Assembly (NCBI GenBank): GCA_027382625.1
Contig: JAJKFJ010020891.1
Span: 62,001 to 126,000, forward strand
DNA length: 64,000 bases
DNA from: Tetmemena sp. SeJ-2015
Taxonomy: Eukaryota > Ciliophora > Spirotrichea > Sporadotrichida > Oxytrichidae
Reading direction: 5' to 3'
Position 1 is the first letter of the stretch. Each line of letters begins with the position of its first letter. A program made the position numbers and the translations under genes. Under the pieces are notes generated by a model. It saw only the letters and a program-made list of their open reading frames with translations. It was not told the DNA's origin and made no database searches. Below, in pieces: positions 12,330-24,825 of the stretch.

Positions 12330-13715
12330 ATGATTCCAAAATCAGTGAGAGCTTTAATATTTAACAACATAACTATTAACTGGAACTATCTTATTCGAAG
12401 AAATCTATGCAAATAAGAAAGATAAATGTTCACTCTGATTCAAAACAAAAGAAAGATACTTCCAATCAATGTCAAAGTATAAGAAGATATAAAAGATTTA
12501 AAGAGCTTAGATACTTTACTTCAATCATACAAGTACTTCAAAATAATTATAGACGAGTCTACCTCAAACAATTATCTGATTCTACATATGGTTAACCTTA
12601 TGCAAATCATGAATGAAAAATAGTTTATGCTTGATTTAGAACTTATAAATTTGAAAGAGTACAATGAATTTCATATAGCGTTATTACAGTCCCTTGCACT
12701 TTAGAAATTACGCTCTCAGTCAAATATAACTCAACAGTTTCTAAGAATTGAAATACCCAATAGTTAAACTGAATTTAATGTCAAACTTCCTGAAGTAACA
12801 AAAGATATCATGTCTAGGTTTAAAAATGTTACTCTGACACGGTAAGATTTCGGATTTGAAGAATTAAAAAAGGAATTAATTATTTAATACGATATTATTC
12901 AACAGATTTAACTACTTAACTTCATGAATGCTAACTTAAGAGCTTCAGAACTTATTAAGGCTTAAAATAATCGACTGATTTAATACTAGTATTCTCAAAC
13001 AAAAGAATTAAAGGTTCGCTTATCTAGTATTTGCGATCCTACATTATTCGAGTGATTCATTAATGTTAAATAATGCAAAATAGTTTAATCTCAAATAAGC
13101 TTTTTATGTTTGATCTGCATGAAATATTGGAAGGAACTTCAGATTTTAAAGTTTACTTTTGTAGATTATCCTCACTAATATACGGATGAGGCAATTATTT
13201 GGTGCTAAAAGTTCGGAATTATAAATAAGTTTCCACTTGATTTATTGACAAACTTCTAAAAATTAAGGCGATTAACTCTCACACTTTAGAATCCCAGTGA
13301 AATGGAAAGAGTTTTTGAAAACACAAACACTTCTTAGATTGAGAATTTCAAAGCCATCTTTACCAAGCCCCAATATTTAAAATCTTTGTGTTTGGTTAAA
13401 TACAGATATATTAAAGATATCATTATCAAATGCCCCTAACTTGTCATATTTGAACACAAAACAGAAGCTCATAACATTCTCAAATTAGAACAGTATTTTT
13501 AGCATATGATAAAAAATCTCTAATCTCAAATTCATTTTAAAATGCAGGCGGATAAAGAAAGTTTATTCGAAGAAAATCCCAGAAAAAGCATTCAGATAGA
13601 AAAGTAGTCTTTCAATTACACAAATGATTGCTTTGATAAAAGTCAATCAGTGAAAGTAAATTTACTGATCAAGACATATCACTATATTTAATAGCAAGTA
13701 TTTCTCTTAGAATGA
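12330..13715 (+). pseudogene. LRR-like family member, 462 codons, one TGA
   Basis: The best-preserved member of its subgroup. One frame from ATG to TGA (462 codons) uses many TAA/TAG Gln codons and has a single internal TGA at 13053-13055 in 'TLFE-FINV'. The N-terminus 'ALIFNNITINWNYLIRRN' suggests an F-box-like hydrophobic helix with the Trp; about seven Leu/Ile-patterned segments follow ('LKSLDTLLQSYKYFKIII', 'LRRLTLTLQNPSEME'). No catalytic motif is visible. Compared with the related copies at 9872 and 16351, the single nonsense codon is the only lesion. Confidence 0.8.
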
Positions 13716-13744
13716 ATAGTTTTATCTCCTTATGCAGAGATTAA

Positions 13745-13890
13745 CTTATTCATATATGTTAAGAAATGCTCGATAATCTAGTGTAGTCTAAGATAATTTT
13801 GTTATGAGATAATGAGTATTGAAATAAACTGAAGCACCTAAAATTTATTCAAATATAACATTATTTTTTATGCAAAGAGAAACAATGAGA
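13745..13890 (+). pseudogene. Short LRR-like fragment
   Basis: About 130 bases similar to the segment at 4505-4640 (shared 'gttatgagataatga' and neighbouring bases). An orphan internal fragment between two longer copies. Confidence 0.4.
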
Positions 13891-14093
13891 ATTTAAAACA
13901 AAGAATTGAATATAATTTAAAATTAATTTAAATTATAAAATTTACATTTTTCTTTTTATTCTTTTTTTTAATTTAGATTAATTTATAAAAACTGTATACA
14001 TTTGGTGGCTTAATTTAATAAATTAACGTATAGTTGAATATTTAATCCATTGTATAAAATGTGGAAATAAAACCAAACAATATAATAATTTCA

Positions 14094-15467
14094 ATGTTAC
14101 CAAAAGGAATATAATCATTAATTTTTGATTTATTTTCAGTTAATTGGAACTATCTTAAGAGAAGAAACTTAAGCAAAGGAGAACGATTAGCATTCAGTTT
14201 AATTCAAATGAGAAATAAAAAACCACTCAGACTTAAAATTAAGGAACCATTGAAAAATTTCGACAGCTTGAGATATCTTATTAAATCATATAAAAATTAC
14301 GAAATTATAATTGATGAAAGCAGCTCAACATAATAATTAAGTCACTTCATTAGTTTGCTTAGTATAATGTAAACTTTAACAAAACAACGCTTTTACTTGA
14401 GCTTATGGCTCCAAAACTAAAATACTTTTTCTGAAAGTCACAAAATCCTATTCTAGATAATATATTTCTCGCAAATATAGTCTCTTTAAAATGTCTTTTT
14501 AATTCGGCTTAAAATATCGATATATCATTAGAAGCCTTCTTACAAAGTAGAATATGAAACAGAGTTAAGATAAATTTTACAACTTTTTTAAAGGGTGAAC
14601 ATCTAATACAATAATATTGGCAGAAAGATATCGGATTTTGCCTTAAGAGTATTAAATTAGAATCCTGCCTAGCCATAGTAGAAAATCTCTCTCCAAATTT
14701 AAGATTTTGAAGCAAGAGATCTTTTTATTTCTAGAGATCCATATCAGTCTTAATTTTATAATTAAAAGTGTCAACGATTATAATTAAATTATAGTGAGGT
14801 ACTTGATCCTAAAATGTTTGAATCGTTTTACAATGTCGAAAATTGTCATATAATTCACTGATATTTGAGTTGCTTTTGTTTTGAAATCATGAAAAAATGG
14901 AAGAGCCTAAAAATATTAAAATTCAATTTTGGCAAATTCTTAAATCTGATATTCTAAACTACTATAGATTATTACGATAAAGTAGGATTGAGGAATACAT
15001 TCCCATTGGAATTGTTATCTAATTATGAGAAGTTAGAATGCCTCTCATTATCACTATAGGATCCAATTTAAATGGAAGAGGTGTTCCAAAATTTGAATTC
15101 TAAAAATATGAGAATATTTGAGGCCATCATTCTATCTCCCAATACTGTATAATCATACTAAGTAGTAAAATACTCAGGCTAATTTAAGATTATTATCTTA
15201 AACCCCATTCTCATCTTAACTGAGACTTCATAAGAGGAAACTGAGAACAACACAATCTGCTAAGTTGAATACCTTGATAATAGCTATTAAAAGCTCATGA
15301 ATTTAGATAAAGCCTCAGAAAGTTTAAGTTATACAAATTTAAGAAAAAAGGCTTTCGATTACGCAACTGATTGCATTAGCTCAGATTAATATGTTAATAT
15401 TTACATTTAGATAAGAGAATATTCTTATGTTAATAGAAAAATAAGTGTATAGATATAAACTGAGTGA
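14094..15467 (+). pseudogene. LRR-like family member, 458 codons, one TGA
   Basis: Complete frame of 458 codons from 'MLPKGIQSLIFDLFSVNWNY' to the TGA at 15465-15467, with one internal TGA at 14859-14861 where the copy at 6493 has TGC (Cys) in 'IIHCYLSCFCFE'. LRR-like segments include 'LLSNYEKLECLSLSL' and 'MEEVFQNLNSKNMRIFEAI'. No other lesion is present, so the inactivation is recent or the TGA is tolerated. Used here as the reference for the first subgroup. Confidence 0.8.
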
Positions 15468-16350
15468 GAAATATAAAGGTTCCTATTAACTTATTAGCCC
15501 AAATATTGAACTATTTTATTAAAAATTTTAAAAAATCATAAAGTACATTTTTATTTAAAAAAATTTTTTCTTCAAAATCTAATCAATAATACTTACTTTT
15601 AGCTAATTTAAGGTTTTGAAAAATATAAAGTATTTAATTTTTCTAGAAAATTAAATTTTATAATGAAGAAAATATTATGATTTGAAATTTTAATTAAAAT
15701 TGTTCTAATTTTTATACAATGTCAAAACTTCTCCATGGCTAAAAAAAAAGCAGGTAATTATAGTCTTCAAACAATTCAAGTTATTAAATTACTTAAACTT
15801 ATATTAACCATCTTATACCTGAAAACCAATAGATTGCCTTTCTTTGAAATCTAATCTAAAACAGAATGAGATTTCTTAGATGATTTTATCTAGAGATTTT
15901 ATAATTTTTTATTTTTCCTGAAAATATGCCTTACAAGTCTATAATAATCAAAAGAATGATTAAAAAATTAAATTTAATTCTCAAATATGAAATGTTGGAA
16001 AACATAACATTATTTTTGCTTTCCTTATAATTTAACTATATAAAGCCATTTTCTATTTAACAATGATGATCTAACGTGTATACTGATGACAAAGAAATCA
16101 CATTTAAAGATATAATTTAATTAGCTTATAGCAATTAAAGCTTAAAGAATTTATATTACATCAATGGAAATTATATTAGAATTCTTAATTTTGATAGAAT
16201 AAGCATTTAATTTTAAACTTGATCAAGATAATTTTTCTATCAATGAAAAATATAAAATTATTTCATAAACCGTCCAGTATAAAATTAAAATTGAATATTC
16301 ATTTTATAGTATTTAAGTATAGAATTTTATACTAAGAACATATAAATAAA
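15468..16350. other. AT-rich spacer
   Basis: About 880 bases of AT-rich DNA between array members. I see no gene or repeat; some 30-60 base stretches near 15,720 and 15,900 resemble the spacers at 11.4 and 11.6 kb, so spacer and gene were probably duplicated together. Confidence 0.45.
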
Positions 16351-17767
16351 ATGATTCCAAAATCAGTGGGAGCTTTAATATTTAACAACATAACTATTAA
16401 CTGGAACTATCTTATTCGAAGAAATCTATGCAAATAAGAAAGAGAAATGTTCACTCTGATCCAAAATAAAAGAAAGATACTTCCAATCAATGTCAAAATA
16501 TAAGAAGATTTAACAGATTTAAAGAGTCTTGATAATTTGCTACGCTCGTACAGATACTTCAAAATAATTGTAGGCGAGTCGACCTCAAGTAATTATCTGA
16601 TTCTTCATTTGATTAATCTTATGTAAATCATGAATGAAAAATAGTTTATGCTTGATTTAGAACTTATAAATTTGAGAAAGTATGATTAAATGCATCTAAC
16701 TTTATTACAGGCTCTTACACTTCAGAAGCTTCGTTCTCAGTCTAATATATCTTAATAGTTTTTAAGAATTGAAATGTCTAAAGATGGAATTGATTATGAA
16801 TTCTAGCTACCTAGAGTTACAAAAGAGATAATGCCCTTGTTTAAAAATGTTAATATGACACAGCTAGATTTTGGGTTAAATGAATTTTTTTTACGAATTA
16901 AGCATTTAAAAAGATATTTCTCAACTGAATTGATATAATTACACTCTGCTCGCCAACTAAAGAACTGAAAAACATTTAAAATCTTTAGAAAATAGAATAA
17001 TGTAATACTAGCAATCTCAAACTCAAGATTTAAATATTTTCTTTTCGAATGTTTTCGATCCTACCCTATTTGAGCGATTCATTAATGTTAAAAAGTGCAA
17101 AATAGTTCAATCTCGAATATATAGATCTTGCTTCAATAGCATGAAATATTGGAAAGAGCTTCAGATATTAAAGTTTACTTTTATAGATCCTCCTAACTAT
17201 AGTTTCGGTGATAAGATAAGCTAGTACTAAATGTTAGGATTGCTAAGGCGCATTCCCTTTGATTTTATGAAAAGCTTGTAAAATTTAAGGCGATTGACTC
17301 TCACCCTTAGTCATCCCAGTGAAATGGAAAAAGTTTTTGAAAATATAATCACTTCATAGATTGAGAATTTCAAGGTCATCTTTCCAAGACAATAGTTTTT
17401 GAAAAGTTTTTGCTTGGTTAAATACAGATATATTAAAGAGATCATTATAAAATGCCCCTAACTTGTCATATTTGGACATTAAAAAGAGGCAGAAAAAAGC
17501 ATCCTCAAGTTAGAGCAGCATTTTGAAGACATTATATAAGATCTATAACCTTTGATCTATTTTAAACTGTAGGTTGACTAGGAAACTTTATTTGAAGAAA
17601 TCCCAAAAAAGACTATTTATATAGAAAAGTAAAATTTCAATTACACAAAAAATTGCTTTGATGAAAGTCAACATGTCAAAGTAAATTTACTGATCCAGAC
17701 ATATCACTAGATTAAATAGCAAGTATAAGTTTTATATTAAAATCAAGATCAAAGTTAATCTGACTGA
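16351..17767 (+). pseudogene. LRR-like family member, frameshifted
   Basis: Starts 'MIPKSVGALIFNNITINWNY', nearly identical to the copy at 12330 for its first 60 codons, so recently duplicated. The frame is lost around a run of eight T near 16897 and recovered before 'DPTLFERFINVKKCKIVQS'. Here the codon that is TGA in two paralogues is CGA. The C-terminal half is open to the TGA at 17765-17767. Confidence 0.7.
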
Positions 17768-18257
17768 TATTAATTATTATAATTTAGTTAATAAATTAAT
17801 TCAACTTACAACTTTATTCAAAAACTATAAGGAAAATAAAGAAAAGAACTAAATAAACGAATAAATTAAATTTATATTTTAACTTTGAATCTAAGAGAGA
17901 TCAATTTAATTACTAGTTTCCGTGAATGATAGTGTTATCTAGAGTATTGCCTTCATATATCTTTTATATTTAACAGTTAATTGAATCTATTTAAAATAAA
18001 AATCCACTGCAAAAGCTAACGAATTGTATTTAATTAGCTATAAATGAGAATTAAAGACCCTCCTTTATCCAACCACCTTCTCTAAGCATTATCTTACCAC
18101 TAATTTTCTATTCCCTTTTGAGCCATATGTAAGAGAAATAATAATTATCTTAGTTTATTTAAAATTTAAGTTTAATGATTTTATTTCGAGAAAGAAATTT
18201 ATTTAAAGAAGTTTTTTTTCCTATTAAACAGAGGTTTATACTTTTTGAATTTTATAA

Positions 18258-18569
18258 TTGAAAATGAAAGCTAAATTTAATGGATTTAATAATAATAAAA
18301 TAATTTATTACAATTTTTTAAGAGCATATTTTAAATTATTAAGTAAGTCATTGTTGATGTTTTTAAATATCTCTTTGATAAATCGAGTTAAAAAACTCAA
18401 TTGTAATTGCTTTATATTTTCAGTTTTAGTGAAGGCTTTTATATATCCAACATATTTTAATTTAATGACAAATTTCGATAAAGAGCAAAGACATAACTAT
18501 AGCAGAAATGCTTATAAAAATATTATTTCACATTATAGATATGCGAATTTTATTTAACTTGAATATTGA
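18258..18569 (+). CDS. Short AT-rich ORF, doubtful
   Basis: An ATG-initiated frame of about 103 codons rich in Asn, Lys, Leu and Phe, ending at 18567-18569. It has no recognisable domain and a composition close to the surrounding AT-rich DNA, so it may be chance. With TGA as the only stop, such lengths arise often. Confidence 0.2.
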
Positions 18570-18867
18570 AAGACGTAAAATAAAAAGAGTAAAACTATAA
18601 TTTAAAAATTATGTGAGGTAAAAAACTCAAGTCAAAAAGAAAATTAAGAAAATTGTCAAAGAATTAATTTTATATTTACTTTTATTAAAAAATGAATTTA
18701 TTACTACTTTTAACTTAAAATTTATATTTGCAAAAATATTAAATCCAAGCATACGATTATTGATTCGGCATTAAAATCAAAATAAATTTAAATTTAGAAT
18801 AATTTATTTTTATTTTTAAATTAAAAAGTAAATTGGTCTTGAAATAATATATTATAATTATAAAACA

Positions 18868-19443
18868 ATGTTGTAGAAAGTGTTGAAATATTTAATATAT
18901 GACTTCTTTTGCATAAAATGGAACTATCTTGTGAGAAGAAATCTGTGCAAGGCTGAATGAGAGGCATACAACTAAGTTCAATACAGATGTGATGAGCCAC
19001 TATATATAGGAGTGAAAAAGGATTTGGAGAATATGGACAGCATGAATTATCTGCTCTCCTCTAATAATTATTTTGTTTTTACTTTAGACCCGAAAGTATT
19101 TTAAAACTGCTACTATTTAAGCTTGCTTGGCATGATGCAAAGAACAAACTAAAAACATTTTTCAATAACTTTATCAATAAGCAATTTTAATGAAATTCAA
19201 GAGTCAAACTAGCTACTGCTCTAAGGATTTAAGGATTTAAGAGGAATTAAGGATTTACATATCAGAATGAAAATAAAAATTTTTTAGCCAAAACCCCGTT
19301 ATTATTCTAAAAATTTAAACGTAATAATTTTTTAAAAAAAAAAATTAAATAGTTTAAAAATCTTAATAACCTAATTGACATCTCTCGGAGATCTTCTGGT
19401 CTTTGAAATTGATTAAAAAAAGCCTCCAAATTTGAAATATTGA
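18868..19443 (+). pseudogene. LRR-like family N-terminal fragment
   Basis: Begins 'MLQKVLKYLIYDFFCIKWNY', then 'LVRRNLCKAE' and a TGA at 18958-18960 where other subgroups have Arg (KAERE), followed by 'NMDSMNYLLSSNNYFVFTLD' in the same frame. The copy at 24372 carries TGA at the same codon although the two differ widely elsewhere. The frame drifts into low complexity after about 19,250. Confidence 0.65.
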
Positions 19444-19569
19444 GATAATTAGGGTAAAAAAAATATCTAGGCCAGCGATCGAGATTTGATAGAATCCTGA
19501 AGGTTAGCGACATCTTTTAGTAAATAGAGAAGAAAACATATGCGCTGTACTAGCTTAAAATTCTCCTTA

Positions 19570-19851
19570 ATGAGAAAAGGTCAGTACCCTTCTTTATACC
19601 CTTACATCTACCAGCCATATCCTCTTAAAGAATTTAGCCACGATAATCTCCTTTTAGGCCCTTCTTATCATTATGGAGGCGATTATAAATCTTAATTCAT
19701 TAGATGCAGCATAGTGATCATCTGTAAATGCTTCGGCGCTCATAAATCACGTAATCTAAATTACTTACCGCATAGCAACTATCCCAGAAATTTTGAAGGG
19801 ACTTCTGCTCACGATACTTAAATTAAAAGCTGGTTTATATCTATGCCTTGA
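19570..19851 (+). CDS. Unidentified ORF island within the array
   Basis: A 93-codon frame from ATG at 19570 to TGA at 19849-19851, with distinctly less AT-biased codon use than its flanks and a Tyr/Pro/His-rich start ('YPSLYPYIYQPYPL'). It belongs to neither LRR-like family. It could be an isolated germline exon or macronuclear-destined segment of an unrelated gene, or a relic. Nothing identifies a function. Confidence 0.35.
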
Positions 19852-19989
19852 TCAAAATCGACTTAGGAACAACAAAGGTTCTTAATTTTAATTTTTTTTA
19901 TTTATTTTGTTGCTGCTCTAAATGTTAACACTTTCTCAATAAAGACTTATTGCTGAGAACTTTTTTTAAAAAGATAATTACTTTGGATA

Positions 19990-20320
19990 TTAAATTATAA
20001 TGGATTAAAATCGTGACTGTTGAAGTATCTCTGATTTGAATAATTATTACACCCTTAGATAAAGGTTTAAATTTTAAGAACTTTTTGTCCTCGCAACTTT
20101 TGTGTAGGAGTGCTTAGTACAAAGTTATAAGCGAATTATGTTTTGAACAGTTTAAAGATAAGGAAGAAGAAAAATGCGCGAAGCATATCTAGCTACTGAG
20201 AGGTGCTGAGGAGATGATTAAAGAAGAAACTCATATTAATTTTTGACTAAAACTGCAGTTGCAGCCCCCTGTTTATTATTTTAACCACTCACCGATTTTA
20301 ATTTAATTCTCAGCTATAAT
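19990..20320 (-). mobile_element. MITE-like repeat, copy 2
   Basis: Same internal blocks as copy 1 ('gcaacttttgtgtaggagtg', 'gatgattaaagaagaaactc') in the same orientation. Its right end preserves ATTCTCAGCTATAAT, the reverse complement of the left end of copy 1. It sits immediately upstream of an LRR-like copy. Confidence 0.65.
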
Positions 20321-21306
20321 AATAATGTTCACTTAAAAATACTGCAATTGAAAATAAATTATGATAAATATAATAAAAATTTTGATTTTCAGAAAGATAT
20401 TATTCAAATTTTGCCGTATTTTGAGAAAATAGCAATATATTAAATTGATATAGGGTACTAAATTTCTGAAAAAGCATTGAGATTATTACTAAAAATAATA
20501 ATCTAATTCTACCTGTGTAATTATCTTTGGATATACAAGATTTAGAGGCAAGAAATCTATTAATCTCAGAGTAATAAATTCTGGAAACAGATAATTAAAT
20601 AACAAATTTATTAATACTTGATGGATGCAATGTATATGATTCTAGATTATTTGAGAATTTTTGCAGCATAGAAGTCTGCGATTTCAACGATTGCTACTTG
20701 AGTTGCTTTTGCTTCGAAATTATGAAATCATGGAAAAATTTGAAGTCACTCACTTTCATCAATGGTTATGACAATCTAAACTCCAATAATTATGAGATAC
20801 GTCGTGCAGTGAAAATAGGACTTTAAAATTACTTTCCTTGAGATTTACTTTATACCTTTTAGAAATTAGAGTATTTGTCTCTCTCTTTTGATGCTCCAAA
20901 CGAGATGGAAGAAGTTTTTAAGATAATAAATACTGATTATTTGAAGTAATTTGAGGCTGTTTTTCTGAAGTAGCAAACTCTCCAATCTTACAATAAAGTG
21001 AGGTATGTTGGCAAAGTAGATATAACTATCATTAGCCCAAAGATAGTTATAATTGAAAACATCTGCAGCAAAAAATGTCTATCTGAGACTTTAGAATACT
21101 TTAATTCTTAAATAAACAAACTATAAGCAGATCAAGAAATCTAATTATAATAAAATAATTAATCACCACAGAAAGACTTAATTACTTTAAGCAAACTAGC
21201 TTATGATTTCAAAGAAAATATATACTTAGACAATTAAATCGTTAAAGTTAAAATCAAAATTGAAGATTATTTTGGGATAAAAAGGAAAGTGCACATTTAT
21301 TCTTGA
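20321..21306 (+). pseudogene. LRR-like family member, 3' two-thirds open
   Basis: After a decayed start the frame opens at 'LDIQDLEARNLLIS' near 20530 and from about 20620 runs clean to the TGA at 21304-21306, including 'CYLSCFCFEIMKSWKNLKS' and 'LEYLSLSFDAPNEMEEVFK'. It defines the third subgroup together with the copies at 26920 and 28835. The N-terminal third is missing or replaced by the MITE-like copy just upstream. Confidence 0.65.
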
Positions 21307-22032
21307 AAATTACATGCTTAATTTTCCAAAAATAGTTTTTCAAGAAAATTTAAAAATACTTTTAAAAAAAACTTTTAAAAATAAAATTAAAAATTTTTTC
21401 TTAAAAGCAAAAAAATTTTCCCAAAAAAGGCAAGGGGAGTTTTAATTTACGAAAAAGAGCATGAAGGGATAAAGTAGTTTTGTCTTCTTATTTAAATCTT
21501 GATATGAAATTAAATGAAACTATTATTAACTTGGCTATTAATTGGTTAACCTATTTTAATTTTTCTAAGATTAATTCTTCATTGTTTTATTGGAGAATTT
21601 TAAAAATGAGAAAATTTTTTCAAAATGATAAATATAAGTGAATCTCGAATTTCTTAGTTATTTATTTTAGCTTTCATTTTCTTGCTATTTATTATAATTA
21701 TTTGAACTATCTAAGTTCATAATTAAATTAGAGACTGTAATTGATTTTCAGTTAATTTTTCAGACTATTTATATTTCAGATCTATTATTTGTATTTGACC
21801 TATAATTAGTAATTATATTTAAAAAAAAATGTTTTAACTTAAATTTAACAAACCATTTCTTATGTTTAATTAAAATTTTGAGATCAGGAGTCGATTAAAT
21901 GAAAGTGATGTATAAATTAGATGCTATATTTTGAACAAGTAGCATACATATAAATTTTTACATGAATATTTAATTAAGAGTATTAAAAGAGCAAACAACA
22001 ACGATTAACGAGTAATGATAATAATAATTAAA
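21307..22032. other. AT-rich spacer
   Basis: Low-complexity A/T DNA with poly-A and poly-T tracts; nothing recognisable. Confidence 0.5.
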
Positions 22033-23348
22033 ATGTTATCAAAAGGAATAAAATCATTAATTTTTGATTTACTATCAGTTAACTGGAACTATCTTAAGAG
22101 AAGAAACCAAAGAAAAATTGAAAGGAAACATTTTTTTAAATAAGATTTAAAAACCACTCAAACTTAAAATTAAAGATCCATTGAATAATCTCGACAGCTT
22201 GTAATATCTACTCTCATCATATCACTATTTTAAGCTTGTGATTGATAAAAACAGCTCTATAAATTCGCTCAGTTCTTTTATTAGCTTGATAAACCTTATG
22301 TAAACTTTAATAAAAAAACAGTTTAACTTGAGCCTATAGCTCCTAGACTAAAGGAATTTTTGTGAGAGTCATAAAATCCTGTTTTAAATGATTTATTTCT
22401 CGCAAAGAAATTCTCTTTAAAATGTATTTTTATTTCGACTTAAAATCTCAATAGATGATTAAATGCCCTCATATAAAGTAAATTATGAAACAGAATTAAA
22501 ATAAATTTTACCCCTTTTTATAAGATTAAAATTCTGAATAAATACAATAGGCTATGACATTTCAGATTAAGCATTAAGAATACTAAATTCGAATCCTTCG
22601 TAGCCATTATAGAAAATATCTTTACAAATTTAAGATTTAAGGGCTAAAGATCTTTTGATATCTTGAGAGTAGCCAAATCAGACCGAAATATAGAATAAAA
22701 AAAGCAAGGAGGTATAATTATTTTGGTGCGAAGTGCTTGATCCTAAAATGTTTGAATTTTTTTACAATGTCGAAATTTGCAGTATAATTCACTGCTTTTT
22801 GAGTTGCTTTTGTTTTGAAATCATGAAAAAATGGAAGAGCCTGAAATTTTTAAAATTAAAATAATTTTAAATAATTTAAAATTCCACAGAAAGATTAAAT
22901 AGGATTGAGAAATATTTATTAAATTTTATCAAATGGGAAATTTAAATTTTTTCTTTCCCTTTAAATGGAAGAGGTTTCCCAAAAATTTTAATTCTAAAAA
23001 AATGAGGATATTTGAAGCCATATTCTATCACCAAAACTCTAAAATCTTACTTAGAGGGAAAATATTCGGGGGATCAAAAATTTTTTTTTAAATCCCATTC
23101 TCATCTTAACTGAAAATTAGTAATATCAATCTGACTAAAACACAACCTGCTCAGTTGAATACTTTAATAATAGTCATTAAAAGCTCTACATTATAGAAAT
23201 TGCTTAATAAAGTATAAGTTATATAAATTTAAGAAAATAAGCATTCGATTACACAACATTTTGCATTAGATCAGATTAATTTGTCAATGTTCAAATACAA
23301 ATTAGAGATTATTTTGAGGTTTCTAAACAAATAGATTTAAAGAAATGA
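22033..23348 (+). pseudogene. LRR-like family member, heavily decayed
   Basis: The N-terminus 'MLSKGIKSLIFDLLSVNWNY' matches the copy at 6493. Several indels follow (near 22125, 22860 and 22950), with recognisable segments between them ('FYNVEICSIIHC', 'LSCFCFEIMKKW', 'MRIFEAI'). It ends near 23348. Confidence 0.65.
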
Positions 23349-24371
23349 ATAGGGTGGGAAATAAAAAAGATTATTACTCTAATACTTATATTTAAAGCAT
23401 AAGTTTTAAACAAAATATTGAACAAATTTTTATTTAATAATTCAAAAAATATCTGAAATTACATTTAATTAATAAAATATTTTAAGAATAATAGATTATT
23501 AAATAAGCTAATTTAACGTTTTAAAAATATGGGTATATAATCTTGCTAGAAATATAATTTTAAAATTGAAGAGAATGATTATATTATAAGATTTATTTTC
23601 AAACAAATTTTGATCTTCGAGAAATATTGTTCTCATTTTTTTTACTTGACAATAATTTTATATTTTTTTCTTGAGAGTTATAATCAGTTATAATATTTCC
23701 ATTATTACTTAAACTGTGCCTTGAAACTTAATTTCAATTTAAAATGATATTAAGTTAGAATTTAATTCACAATTATAAAATTTTTTTTACATTAAATTAA
23801 CTTGTTAATTTAATGAGTTTATTAGTCTAGAGATTATTAAAAATATTTCAAGAATAAGAGGGAGGACACATATTATAACTTATTCAGATAACAATTAAAT
23901 TACTTTATCATTAATTTAAATTTAAAAAAAATAATGGAGAGTAAAATAAGAAATATTATATTTAAACAAAATAGTAAGTGTCTATGAATTGTTTAATCAA
24001 ATTATTTTAAATGTTATAATAATATATTAATTCACTTTAATAAATTAGTGAATTTACTTAACTTGAATGTTGAAAAGTGTAAAATAAACTTGAAGATCTA
24101 TAATTGAATATTATGCGAGCTATGAGACTCAAAATCAACAAAAAGAAATTAATAAAAAATTTAAAGAATATATTTTCTAATCAATTTATTATTTTAGCAT
24201 GCATATTAGTATTTTATCTACCGCTTATATTTCTAAGATTAGTAAATATAAGGCAAAGACTTATTACTTAATAAATAAAAGCAATTAATATTAAGTAAAG
24301 GAATAATTTATTTTTATTTTTAAATTTAAAAGCACATTTGTCTTGAAAATAATATATTATAATTTAAATAA

Positions 24372-24760
24372 ATGTTATAGAGAGTGGTGAAATATTTCAT
24401 ATATGATTTCTTGTGCATAAACTGGAACTTTCTAATGAGAAGAAATCTATGCAAGGCTGAATGAGAGGCATATTGTTAAGTTCAATACAGATGTGATGAG
24501 CCTCTTGTTTTAAAAATGAATTAGGATTTAAGGAATTTGGACAGCTTGAATTATCTGCTCTCCTCAAATAATTATTTTGTTGTTTCTATAGACCCGACAG
24601 TCTTATCAAATTATGACTAATTAAGTTTTTTCAGAAAGTTGCAAGCTACAAGTGATAAACAATTTTCAATAAATTTAACATTTTTCAATCTTAACAAAAT
24701 CGAAGAGGGAAACTAGTTACTGCTCTTATAAATTAAATTTTTTTATCGGGATTAAGGAGT
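24372..24760 (+). pseudogene. LRR-like family N-terminal fragment
   Basis: Starts 'MLQRVVKYFIYDFLCINWNF', then 'LMRRNLCKAE', a TGA at 24462-24464 in the KAE-R-E position, and 'DSLNYLLSSNNYFVV'. It breaks off where a different, less AT-biased sequence begins. Shares its nonsense codon with the copy at 18868. Confidence 0.65.
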
Positions 24761-24825
24761 ACCCCCATGAGGATTTAATAATAACTCTTACGAACCTGAT
24801 TGTGAATCACCTTTTTATTATTTCA

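Noticed and set aside
9872..24464. TGA used as a sense codon
   Set aside because: The residues at aligned positions differ (Arg, Cys, Lys), conserved genes end cleanly at TGA, and frameshifts also occur in the array.
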